Part shown: positions 6,542 to 13,932 of the stretch, piece after piece
Layout: every line of letters starts with the position of its first letter
How positions within the stretch are numbered: the stretch's first letter is position 1
Assembly (NCBI GenBank): GCA_034435955.1
Contig: DAOTWA010000052.1
Coordinates: 1-19,474 of the forward strand
DNA from: DAOTWA01 sp034435955
GTDB taxonomy: Bacteria > Chloroflexota > Anaerolineae > Anaerolineales > Anaerolineaceae
DNA length: 19,474 nucleotides
Reading direction: 5' to 3'
Translations under genes and position numbers: made by a program
The notes under the pieces: generated by a model
What the model was told of the DNA's origin: nothing
The model's input: only the letters and a program-made list of their open reading frames with translations
Databases searched by the model: none

Positions 6542-8470
6542 CTAAGGGACATGATCGGCTCCCCGGGACGAACTACGTTTCTTTCGCCTGGCCTTGGAAG
6601 TAAATTCCGTCCCAATGCGTATGCCCAATGCCGGTAAAACCCTGCGATGAAGGAACAAAATGAGCATGGTCGCCATGAAAGCAACAGCAAACACAATTAA
6701 AGAGCTGCTCAGTTTGTTCATCAAACCGGGATTGATCAGCATGACCCCCGCAAGGGTGAGCATAAGCATGCCGCCGATCAATTTAAGAATCCGCCCATGT
6801 TTTTCTTCCAGTTTGCTCGCCCGCATGCTGAACACAGCGGCTAGGAAGATGCCCATTTCATCGATCTGGTAAATCAACAGATAAACCAGTAAAAGCAGTA
6901 TGAACGTTATCGTCGTCACCTTTTGAGAAACCAGCAGGTTGGTCCATATTACCGGGAACCCGGCTGTGCAGGAAAATTCCACCAATGATACGCCTCCGGC
7001 CAGTAAAATCGTGCCGGCTGCCAATCCCCAGATGGATTGGCTGGCATCCATGATGGAGCGAATGCGTCGAAAGATGCCCGGCTTTTTCTCGTCTGCAATC
7101 GTGAAAGAGATTCCCTCCTGGTACCAGAAGTAATCCTTGATATTAACCAGTCCAAAAAACAGGGCCACGAGCGCCACCAGCACCTGAATCCAACCCACGA
7201 AACTGACTATCTTGAACACGGTAAACAGGCCAGCGATAAATAACGCATATACCCCGGCGGTGACGGTCAGGAAGATCAGCCCAATCAATAAAACTTTTTT
7301 GCGCGAGCCAGTATGCAGGGTGAGCGCCAGCAGCATGGTCAACACCCAAACCGAGCATGGATTCACGCCATCGACGAAAGCGATCAATGCTGTACTGATC
7401 AGCAAGGTTTGCGAAGATAGGTCAACGGTACCTATGATTGGAAGATCAATCAGATCAGCATCTTTTGACGATGCGGGTTGCTCGATTGGGGCTGCAGCTG
7501 AACCGTTTTGTGAAGTATCCACGGCGGGAATGATGCCCGCTCCTGCATCCGGGCACCCGTTCGCGAGACAGGCTTCTACGGCAGCCTGTATTTCGCCGCG
7601 TATCTGGTTGTTGTAGCCAACCCAATATTGATCGCCAATGAAAATCGTGGGTACGGCCTGTGGTTCAAAACCAAACGCTCTCGCCATCTGGGTAAAGAGC
7701 GTCCGATTTTCCTCCACGTACCATACTTCATACATGCGCAGTTCCACCTGCTCAGAGCTGCTGTCAAGCTGCTGTAAGAAAGGCTTGGCCTCTGCGCAGT
7801 GCGGACACCCATCACCCCAAAACAGATAGATAATCGCCTTATTCGGCACATCCGTGGAGCCGGCTCTGATTTTTTCCTCTTCCAGGAATTCCGGAATGTC
7901 TGGAAAGCTTACTCCACCCGCCGCCAACCCCTTTTCGATCAACCCCGGCAATTTATCCTGAATATCTTGATCGCCGATGAGATATTGATCGTCCAGCAGT
8001 AAGAGGGGTACACCAATTTTCTCTTTAGGAATTCCCAGCCGGGCGCCCAGTTGATACAGGCGATCTACTTCTTGAGTATCGGTGAGTTCTATCTCCTGAA
8101 CCGCCAGAGAATTTCCGTATTTCGCCTGAAGCGCAGGAATGACCGTTTTCATGATGGCTTCACAGTGCGGGCAGCCCTGCATCCAGAACAAGACAACGTT
8201 TACAACACCGCTTTGTGAGAGCTGATTATAAGACGTCTGCTGCGCCGGTTCGGTCGCTGCCGGTTCGCATGGCGTCGCTGCGCTGACGTCGCACGCCCCA
8301 CTCGGAGAAGCCGGCGTCGAAGTGGCGGCGGCGCTTCCGCGCGGAAATTGGACTGCTGCAGTCGCAGAAGCCTGGGAGAAAGAAATGATCACGAATATCC
8401 CGCAGGCGAGAATCGCAATGGCGCGCAGTAATTGCGGGAGAAGTTTTCCGGACGGTCGTCGAGTACTCAT
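6542..8470 (-). CDS. Membrane thiol transporter: two CPHC thioredoxin domains fused to a DsbD/CcdA-like domain
   Basis: A 642-aa inner-membrane protein probably moving electrons across the membrane to extracytoplasmic thiols. Residues 11-36 are a signal anchor. A Ser/Ala/Pro-rich linker follows with Cys60 and Cys68. Domain 1 has GCPHC (Cys100/Cys103) and cis-Pro in GVPLLLLDD; domain 2 has GCPHC (Cys222/Cys225) and cis-Pro in AVPTIFIGD. From about residue 352 there are seven hydrophobic segments. The paired membrane cysteines expected of DsbD/CcdA are at Cys372 (FVDGVNPCSVW) and Cys501 (EFSCTAGFP). A basic tail (KARRKKR) ends the protein. Classic DsbD has its thioredoxin domain at the C-terminus, so this order is reversed and the sensor domain duplicated. 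Its ATG overlaps the ProC-like stop (ATGA). Fusion and redox role are well supported; partners are unknown. Confidence 0.88.
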   Translation of the reverse strand: MSTRRPSGKLLPQLLRAIAILACGIFVIISFSQASATAAVQFPRGSAAATSTPASPSGACDVSAATPCEPAATEPAQQTSYNQLSQSGVVNVVLFWMQGCPHCEAIMKTVIPALQAKYGNSLAVQEIELTDTQEVDRLYQLGARLGIPKEKIGVPLLLLDDQYLIGDQDIQDKLPGLIEKGLAAGGVSFPDIPEFLEEEKIRAGSTDVPNKAIIYLFWGDGCPHCAEAKPFLQQLDSSSEQVELRMYEVWYVEENRTLFTQMARAFGFEPQAVPTIFIGDQYWVGYNNQIRGEIQAAVEACLANGCPDAGAGIIPAVDTSQNGSAAAPIEQPASSKDADLIDLPIIGTVDLSSQTLLISTALIAFVDGVNPCSVWVLTMLLALTLHTGSRKKVLLIGLIFLTVTAGVYALFIAGLFTVFKIVSFVGWIQVLVALVALFFGLVNIKDYFWYQEGISFTIADEKKPGIFRRIRSIMDASQSIWGLAAGTILLAGGVSLVEFSCTAGFPVIWTNLLVSQKVTTITFILLLLVYLLIYQIDEMGIFLAAVFSMRASKLEEKHGRILKLIGGMLMLTLAGVMLINPGLMNKLSSSLIVFAVAFMATMLILFLHRRVLPALGIRIGTEFTSKARRKKRSSSRGADHVP

Positions 8471-9270
8471 GGGCTGAGGATCCTGCTTTGTAGGGCATCC
8501 ATCTTTTCTTTCGTCTGTTGGATAGATTGGTAGAAAATGTCCGCGACAGCCTTTTCGTCCACCATGTCCAAGGGGGTCATCGCCTTCAAACGGTCAAAGC
8601 CGAGGTTCGTCTCCAGGGCAAGCGCGGCGGTGCCGGCCATCATTTTCGCAGCCAGCCGGCGCGCTTCAGCATCAGAAAAGCCCGCCTCAATCCCGGCGGC
8701 CGTCATGCCCTCGAGTACGGGCAAGAGCGCCCGCAAAGCCGCGCCAGTCAGGCCGACACACCAGTTCATTTGATCATCTCGCACCTCAATGAATTCTCCC
8801 AATGCGCTCAGGAGCCTTTCGACTTGCAAGCGCGCATCTTGGGTCACCGCTGCGCCAAAGCAAACCGGATTTAACCCCTTTCCCACGAACGATGTCATCG
8901 ATGGCATGACGCGCACCACCTGGACGCCGGCCGGGACGGCCTCCTCAAGGGACGCCAATGGCACAGCAGCCGCGAATGAAATGACGAGATTTCCCGCTTT
9001 TAACCAGCTTTTCAAAGATTGGAGCAACGGCAGGATGGTTTTTGGCGGCGCGGCTAACAGCCAGATATCGGCTTCGCTTAACTTCTCATCAACCAGTAAA
9101 TCTCCTTGGATTCCAAATTCTTCGGCCGCTTTGCCCGCTTTGTCGGGATCCGCATCGTATAATCTCAACTGCCCGGCCGGTATGCCGGCGGCCAGAAGCC
9201 GCCGAACCAGCATTCTGCCGATATTCCCTGCACCGATAACAGCAAGTGTGTCGCGCTCGAATGTGTGCAT
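8467..9270 (-). CDS. ProC-like NAD(P)-dependent reductase (divergent pyrroline-5-carboxylate reductase family)
   Basis: A 267-aa soluble oxidoreductase with an N-terminal Rossmann fold (LAVIGAGNIG, residues 9-18). A ProC-like body follows (VVRVMPSMTSFVGKG near 118-132 and GLTGAALRALLPVLEGM near 173-190). Length and layout match pyrroline-5-carboxylate reductase, which makes proline. However, the C-terminal signature SPGGTT of ProC is replaced by MTPLDMVDEK (231-240), so proline synthesis is uncertain; it may act on another imine. The start is secure: AAAGGAGG lies 5 nt before ATG. It follows the glycosidase gene by 31 nt and overlaps the DsbD-like gene by 4 nt, so all three are probably one transcript. 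Confidence 0.82.
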   Translation of the reverse strand: MHTFERDTLAVIGAGNIGRMLVRRLLAAGIPAGQLRLYDADPDKAGKAAEEFGIQGDLLVDEKLSEADIWLLAAPPKTILPLLQSLKSWLKAGNLVISFAAAVPLASLEEAVPAGVQVVRVMPSMTSFVGKGLNPVCFGAAVTQDARLQVERLLSALGEFIEVRDDQMNWCVGLTGAALRALLPVLEGMTAAGIEAGFSDAEARRLAAKMMAGTAALALETNLGFDRLKAMTPLDMVDEKAVADIFYQSIQQTKEKMDALQSRILSP

Positions 9271-9301
9271 TTTTCCTCCTTTTTCAGAGCATCATGCAGA
9301 T

Positions 9302-10537
9302 TTATCCCCCAATCAGTGGAACGCGCTTATCTTTTACGCATCGATGAGCAAAGATGTACATCCCTGCCGACCATGCCTGATGAGGATATCCCATCGGCTT
9401 TCCGGTCCGGCCGTGACACCATTCGTTAAATTCCCATTCCTCTTCCTGGCCCTGTCGATTCAGCTCGGCCAGTTTTACCAGTTGTTTTTCAGCCTCTGCA
9501 ATCCGGCCTGCCTTGACCAGGACTGCGACGTAAAAACCACCTACAAACGGCCAGATACCACCGTTGTGATATTGGTCGGGCAAATTCAAGTTGTTGTTGC
9601 GGTAATATTCCCGCCAGTCCTTATTGCCCGGGTAAATGACCGGATTGAGCACCCGCACGGGGTAAGGGTCGGCAATACCAACCTGATCCAGATAAGTCAG
9701 GATGCGCTTTTCCTGAGCCTCGTTCGCCACTCCAAACAAGATCGCCAGCAGATTCCCCAACACATCACAGTAGTCGCCAAAATCGCGAAAAGCCACGTAC
9801 GGCAAGAAATAGGGCCGCTTCACCAGAACGGGCGTCACCTGGCTGAGCGTGTATTTCCACTCGACGTGTCCCGGGCAGTTAGGCCCCCATTCCTCCCGGT
9901 TTTCTTCTCCAACCCATAGCAGAATGCGGATCTTATGGCGGACATCATCCGCCAGACTGTCATAGTGCTGGCCATTCTTCCCCAGGACATTTGCCATTTC
10001 CGCCATGTACCTCAACGCGGCGTACCATAATACATTATCATAAAGAACATTGAAATGGTTCGCCAGAAGATCCGCCCAATCGGCAGCCTCGTGGACTTCC
10101 AATAATCCACATCCATTCGAGTCTTGATAGCGCAGCCAGAGCAATGCCTTTTCCAAAGCCGGCCAGGATTCCCTCAGGAAATCAATGTCCTTTTTCGCCC
10201 GATATTGAAAAGCATGTCCCAGAATGAACCAAAGGTTCGAATCCACTGAACCGGCATTGGTGTGATCCAGCCTGCCGGTCGCCACATTGACATTATTGGG
10301 AATTGCACCGAGGTCGGATTGCTGGGAAGCCAGAGTGTGGAGGGAAAGGCGCAGGCAGGTTTCATGGCCTGGTGAAAGTAGTGATCCAAGAGAGGTGATC
10401 ACACTGTCTCTTGCCCAAACGTGGGGATAGCCTTCCGGTGAGGCCATCAATCCAATTGGACTGCACTCGCTATCCAGAATCTTTTGGGCCTTATTAAGCG
10501 CAAGATCGACCAAGACCTGATCGGTTTCTTGAAGCAT
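9302..10537 (-). CDS. Six-hairpin glycosidase (amylo-alpha-1,6-glucosidase / debranching-like)
   Basis: A 411-aa soluble protein with the alpha/alpha-barrel style of GH15/GH63/GH100 enzymes. Indicators are YPHVWARDS (residues 37-45), DHTNAGSVDSNLWF (91-104), EAADWAD (150-156) with likely carboxylate residues, YDNVLWYAALRYMAEM, and the C-terminal EFNEWCHGRTG plus YPHQAWSAGMY typical of bacterial debranching-type proteins. There is no signal peptide, so it is probably cytoplasmic. The substrate could be glycogen branches, trehalose-like glucosides or, by the GH100 resemblance, sucrose; I cannot decide. AGGAGTG precedes the ATG. It begins block B after a 206-nt AT-rich gap, so it probably has its own promoter. 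It is an odd neighbour for metal and thiol genes. Confidence 0.78.
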   Translation of the reverse strand: MLQETDQVLVDLALNKAQKILDSECSPIGLMASPEGYPHVWARDSVITSLGSLLSPGHETCLRLSLHTLASQQSDLGAIPNNVNVATGRLDHTNAGSVDSNLWFILGHAFQYRAKKDIDFLRESWPALEKALLWLRYQDSNGCGLLEVHEAADWADLLANHFNVLYDNVLWYAALRYMAEMANVLGKNGQHYDSLADDVRHKIRILLWVGEENREEWGPNCPGHVEWKYTLSQVTPVLVKRPYFLPYVAFRDFGDYCDVLGNLLAILFGVANEAQEKRILTYLDQVGIADPYPVRVLNPVIYPGNKDWREYYRNNNLNLPDQYHNGGIWPFVGGFYVAVLVKAGRIAEAEKQLVKLAELNRQGQEEEWEFNEWCHGRTGKPMGYPHQAWSAGMYIFAHRCVKDKRVPLIGG

Positions 10538-10588
10538 CTTTTATTCACTCCTGCTTCTTGCCCAATTATCGGATTCCTAACCATATTC

Positions 10589-10611
10589 ATTATATTGAAT
10601 ACAATTATAAT
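10589..10611. promoter_or_regulatory. AT-rich near-palindrome with TATAAT boxes upstream of the glycosidase gene
   Basis: ATTATA-TTG-AATA-CAA-T-TATAAT is symmetric apart from one extra base. On the minus strand it contains two TATAAT hexamers (10589-10594 and 10604-10609), 52 to 72 nt before the glycosidase ATG. No good -35 box sits at the right spacing. It is the only promoter-like element in the 10538-10743 gap, so it may serve as promoter and operator of block B. Confidence 0.45.
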
Positions 10612-10743
10612 CCGCGATCCTTCCGGCAAATAGTGACAGATTTCCTGTTATCCTGGTAGGGAAAACCTTTTCGACTTGAATTAAACAACCGCCAGTGATA
10701 TTCCCGGTGCTCGTCAGAGACGATGACAACTACTCAATCAGGT

Positions 10744-11637
10744 TTATCCTGGTGTACAGGCCACCAACCCCTGCCCGCAGTTGGAACATTCGAACTGGAT
10801 GGTGGTATGCTCAATATGATATTGGCTGGACAGTTGCTGCTTGATCTCTGCCATCATCTTTTCCGCCTGGCTGATGGTCTGATCTTTCAAAATCACGTGC
10901 GCGCTCAAAGCAATGTAACCGGGACTGACCGTCCAGATGTGCAAGTCATGAACCTCAGCGACGCCTGGGACAGCTTTCATCGTCTCGGCCACGCCGGAAG
11001 CCGTCATTCCCTCGGGTATGCCTTCTGCCAGGATATGTACGGTCTCTTTCAGCAATCGTCCGGAGCTGACCAGAATCAACAGGCTGATGAACACGCTCAC
11101 CAAAGGATCGATCCATTCCTGGCCGGTCAACAGAATCGCGACGCCTGCGCCGATGACCCCAACCGATGCCAGCGCATCCCCCAAAACATGCAAAAAGGCG
11201 GCTCGAGCATTGAGATCCTCATGGTTATGCTCACGCAATACCAGCGCGACGACAATGTTCACGGCTAAACCAAGACCGGCGATCACCAGCATGGGACCTG
11301 CCATAACCGGCTCAGGATTTTGAAAACGGTTGATGGCGTCTCTCAGAATCTCAAAGGAAATCAGTAACAGCGTAGCGCCGTTGACCAGAGCTGCCAACAC
11401 CTGCATACGGTGGTAACCATAGGAATGCCGGTCGTTGGCAGGCAGCGCCGCAGCACGGATAGCCAGGTAACTCAACCCCAGAGCGAACAGGTCCATGAAC
11501 ACGTGGGCTGAATCAGACAGGAGCGCCAGGCTTCCCGTCCAGATTCCACCAGCAACTTCAGCGATCAAAATGGCCAGGGTCAGCCCGATAGATAAGAGAA
11601 AGCGTTTGCCAGTGTTGATATTTTCATGTGCCAGCAT
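10744..11637 (-). CDS. Cation diffusion facilitator transporter (ZitB/CzcD type)
   Basis: A 297-aa six-helix membrane antiporter exporting divalent metal, most likely Zn(II), in exchange for protons. TM2 carries DSAHVFMD (Asp42, His45, Asp49) and TM5 carries HVLGD (His150, Asp154), the tetrahedral site of the zinc-type CDF group. A short histidine-containing loop (REHNHED) precedes TM5. The C-terminal cytoplasmic domain includes EVHDLHIWTVSPGYIALSAH, and the protein ends with a Cys-containing tail (ECSNCGQGLVAC) that could bind metal. ATG 11637 is preferred over ATG 11661 because AAAGGAA lies upstream; it overlaps the preceding CDF gene by 14 nt. Zinc specificity is inferred from the motif; Cd, Co or Ni are possible. 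Confidence 0.9.
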   Translation of the reverse strand: MLAHENINTGKRFLLSIGLTLAILIAEVAGGIWTGSLALLSDSAHVFMDLFALGLSYLAIRAAALPANDRHSYGYHRMQVLAALVNGATLLLISFEILRDAINRFQNPEPVMAGPMLVIAGLGLAVNIVVALVLREHNHEDLNARAAFLHVLGDALASVGVIGAGVAILLTGQEWIDPLVSVFISLLILVSSGRLLKETVHILAEGIPEGMTASGVAETMKAVPGVAEVHDLHIWTVSPGYIALSAHVILKDQTISQAEKMMAEIKQQLSSQYHIEHTTIQFECSNCGQGLVACTPG

Positions 11638-12817
11638 CTGCGATTCCTTTGAGGGTTTCATTTTGTGAGATGACTTCAGTCAATGTATGGAGATCAGTGG
11701 TTTGAACCTGCACCCCTGCCGCCTTCAGCGCGTACGCAGGCGCCTTGCCGGTCAGGTCTTCGCGGGTCATCAGCACATCGATTTGTTGTGAAACGAGCCA
11801 CTCGGCAGTCCTCAAACCGCGCCCTTTGGTCTCCAGCAGTTTAGGCGCAGATAGGATGTTTTGTTCTAATACAACACCATCCTTGGCGCTGATTTTGACC
11901 AAAGCAAAATAAGAGGCCCTCCCAAAATCCATTGCGATTTCGCCATCCCTGGACGCCAGTGGTACGGCTACGCGCAATATCTGCTTGCGCATTGGTTCCG
12001 TATGGATCAATACTCGCTCAACGTGGGGGATCTCCGCACGAATGGATTCTTCCAATTGAGTGGCCACCTGGTGAGCCCGATCCAGATCCTGGACGCGCAG
12101 CATGATCTCGCTTTCAACAAAACGATAGCGGCCAGAATTACGCCCCATCAATGATTTAATTTCGGACACCTCAGGATTGGAAGTGATGATCGTCCGGATC
12201 GCCTCCAGCGTCGGCGCATCCAGCGAGGCATCCAGCAAAACGCGCATACCGTCGACCAGCGTGCGCCACCCCATGTAAGCGATCCAGAGCACAATCAACA
12301 CTGCGGCGACCCTGTCCAGAGGAAAGCCCAACAACTGCGCCGCTATGGCAATAAAGACCACGCCTGACGAAAGTATGTGGGCGCGAAATTCGGTCGCATC
12401 GGCGATGATGCTGGGTGAGTTGATTTCCCTCCCAATGCGCAGCTCGTATTGACTGAAGCCAATTGGAATCGCCATGGCCAGCGCTACCCCGGCCAGCATG
12501 ATGGGGCGGACATTGGGGGGTGCGGCAGACGCAAACAAGGCTTCTTTGGCAATTTCATAACCGGTGAAGAACATCCCAAAGGCAATGAAGACGGCCACCA
12601 TGTTTTCCAATTTATAAAGCCCATAAGGAAAATCGCGGCTTTTCCTTTGAGAAAGTGCCAATCCACCCAGCACGGATAGAGAAGCAGCCAGATCGAGCAA
12701 ATTATGGGCGGTTTCAGCGCGTAACGCCAGGCTGCCAGAGTATGCCGCCATCAACAGATTCAATCCAAACAGGATAATATTCACCAGAACGGAGTACCAG
12801 CCAACGCGCGTTGTCAT
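11624..12817 (-). CDS. CDF-family transporter fused to a C-terminal NifX/NafY-like domain
   Basis: A 397-aa fusion. Residues 1-190 are a CDF membrane domain, residues 190-270 the usual CDF cytoplasmic domain (MGRNSGRYRFVESEIMLRV, then RVLIHTEP). Residues 272-372 resemble the dinitrogenase iron-molybdenum cofactor domain of NifX/NafY (VAVPLASRDGEIAMDFGRAS, then a C-terminal alpha/beta unit). The transport site is unusual: TM2 has AETAHNLLD (Glu35, His38, Asp42) and TM5 has DATEFRAH (Asp140, Glu143, His147) where a His-x3-Asp pair is normal. Metal specificity is therefore uncertain. ATG 12817 is chosen because it forms a 4-nt ATGA overlap with the upstream stop; an alternative start lies at 12841. 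It overlaps the second CDF gene downstream. Confidence 0.87.
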   Translation of the reverse strand: MTTRVGWYSVLVNIILFGLNLLMAAYSGSLALRAETAHNLLDLAASLSVLGGLALSQRKSRDFPYGLYKLENMVAVFIAFGMFFTGYEIAKEALFASAAPPNVRPIMLAGVALAMAIPIGFSQYELRIGREINSPSIIADATEFRAHILSSGVVFIAIAAQLLGFPLDRVAAVLIVLWIAYMGWRTLVDGMRVLLDASLDAPTLEAIRTIITSNPEVSEIKSLMGRNSGRYRFVESEIMLRVQDLDRAHQVATQLEESIRAEIPHVERVLIHTEPMRKQILRVAVPLASRDGEIAMDFGRASYFALVKISAKDGVVLEQNILSAPKLLETKGRGLRTAEWLVSQQIDVLMTREDLTGKAPAYALKAAGVQVQTTDLHTLTEVISQNETLKGIADAGT

Positions 12818-13401
12818 CCCGCCACCCGCATGGCGTACCAACCAAAAACCAGATAAGAGACCAAGATTCCCGCCAAAGCGCCGGCGACTAATTGGATCAG
12901 GGTATGTTTACGACGGTGCAGACGAGCCCACGATACGAGCGGAAGTGCAAGAAATGCCCATAAAGCCCCCGCGCCGAATACAAAAACCAGCGCGGTGGAA
13001 AAACCGCCCACGCCCGCCAGGTGCATGCTGATTTTCCAAAAACTGGAGATGGTGAACATGACGATCGCCAGGCAAAAGTAAGTCAGGACAAGCAGACGAA
13101 GGAGCTGGGGACCATTGCCCAGCCAAAGCAAAACCAGCGCCAGCACGTCGCTGCTTAAGCTGACCAGGATAAATCGCGGGCGTTCCTCCCGATGTGAGAG
13201 TTCCATGTCACTGACCCAGCCTCGTCTGCGTCCGATCAACAGATAGGCCAGAGGAATCCCCGTCACGATGGCCAGCGACAAGACGGCCCAGAGTACTCCC
13301 GAAGCCTGAGCTGACTGCCAGCCAAAGGCCACAAAAACCGGGAAAGACAATACAGAGCTATCGAACAAAATCGAAATCCAGCGCGCTAACCGGTCTGCCA
13401 T
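12814..13401 (-). CDS. PAP2-like integral membrane protein
   Basis: A 195-aa protein with about five or six hydrophobic segments. It resembles the divergent branch of PAP2 phosphatases. WARLHRRKHTLIQLVAGALAG matches the third PAP2 motif with Arg160 and His166 correctly spaced, but Gln170 replaces the usual Asp. SMH at 125-127 takes the place of the second motif (SGH), and SHREERPRF resembles part of the first. It may dephosphorylate a lipid-linked substrate, or be catalytically altered. ATG 13401 is chosen because GGAAGGGG lies 6 nt upstream; the open frame extends to 13443 without a ribosome site. It is coupled to the downstream CDF-NifX gene by ATGA. The function is tentative. Confidence 0.7.
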   Translation of the reverse strand: MADRLARWISILFDSSVLSFPVFVAFGWQSAQASGVLWAVLSLAIVTGIPLAYLLIGRRRGWVSDMELSHREERPRFILVSLSSDVLALVLLWLGNGPQLLRLLVLTYFCLAIVMFTISSFWKISMHLAGVGGFSTALVFVFGAGALWAFLALPLVSWARLHRRKHTLIQLVAGALAGILVSYLVFGWYAMRVAG

Positions 13402-13432
13402 TGGTGTCCCCTTCCAGACTGCGACGATCATT

Positions 13433-13846
13433 TCAGGGTTCAATCACCAGTTCACCCTGGGGTGTAATCCCTTTGATCAGGGTATTCGTCACCGTACCCC
13501 ATTTTACGCACAGTTCGTGCAATTCGGCCAGCTTTTCTTGCGGTTCAGAGCTCTTTAAGATAAGGCGGTAGGTTATCTGCGTCAAACCAGGCGGCTCATC
13601 GCGGCGTTTGGCATCAAATTCGATGCGCGCATCATCAATCCGCAAGCGCATTTTATTCCCGATAGCATTCACGTTCGTAAGCAAGCAGGCTCCTAAGGCC
13701 GCCACGACCGTTTCCGCGGCAGTAAAACCGGCTTCGCCGCTGCCTTTTTTAATATTCAATACCAGCAAATGACCGCGCGCTTCGGCTATGGCGTGTGAAT
13801 CATCCTGGCGAGTGACCGTTATGTGATAATGGGTATCATCGTTCAA
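13433..13846 (-). CDS. OsmC/Ohr-family protein (TTG start)
   Basis: A 137-aa soluble protein of the OsmC family, whose members reduce organic or inorganic peroxides with two cysteines. Both family cysteines are present: Cys54 in AALGACLLTNVNAIG and Cys113 in ELCVKWGTVTNTL. An in-frame ATG at 13885 lacks a ribosome site. TTG at 13846 is preceded by GGAGGT with a 5-nt spacer, so translation probably starts at TTG, giving MNDDTHYHITV. It lies 74 nt after the Mrp gene with a hairpin in between, and 31 nt before the PAP2-like gene. It closely resembles the YhfA/OsmC-like branch rather than Ohr, so peroxide specificity is unproven. Confidence 0.87.
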   Translation of the reverse strand: MNDDTHYHITVTRQDDSHAIAEARGHLLVLNIKKGSGEAGFTAAETVVAALGACLLTNVNAIGNKMRLRIDDARIEFDAKRRDEPPGLTQITYRLILKSSEPQEKLAELHELCVKWGTVTNTLIKGITPQGELVIEP

Positions 13847-13906
13847 ATTCTTACCTCCACAATTCCCAAGCAAATACGCGGCCATCCTGGTATGGGAAGC
13901 AAAGCT

Positions 13907-13932
13907 GTAAAAAACGGGCTTCAGCCTTTTAC
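13907..13932 (-). terminator. Hairpin at the Mrp stop codon, possible attenuating terminator
   Basis: On the minus strand GTAAAA-GGCT-GA-AGCC-CG-TTTTTTAC forms nested arms (GTAAAA with TTTTAC, GGCT with AGCC) and ends with a run of six T. It overlaps the TGA stop of the Mrp-type gene and precedes the OsmC gene. The GC part is short, so read-through is likely; it may reduce rather than end transcription. Confidence 0.4.

Noticed and set aside
6331..6552. 73-codon minus frame after the DsbD-like gene
   Set aside because: It has a fair GGGGAG site and overlaps the upstream stop, but composition and lack of any motif make it doubtful; kept only as a note in the spacer entry.
6542..8470. Lipoprotein signal (ILAC at residues 20-23) in the DsbD-like protein
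   Set aside because: The residue at -2 is Leu and the hydrophobic stretch continues past the cysteine, so a signal anchor fits better than a lipobox.
8789..9919. 376-codon plus-strand open frame
   Set aside because: It lies antisense across the ProC-like and glycosidase genes, both with strong family motifs and ribosome sites. Its translation is Ser/Pro/Thr-rich with no domain, as expected for a shadow frame.
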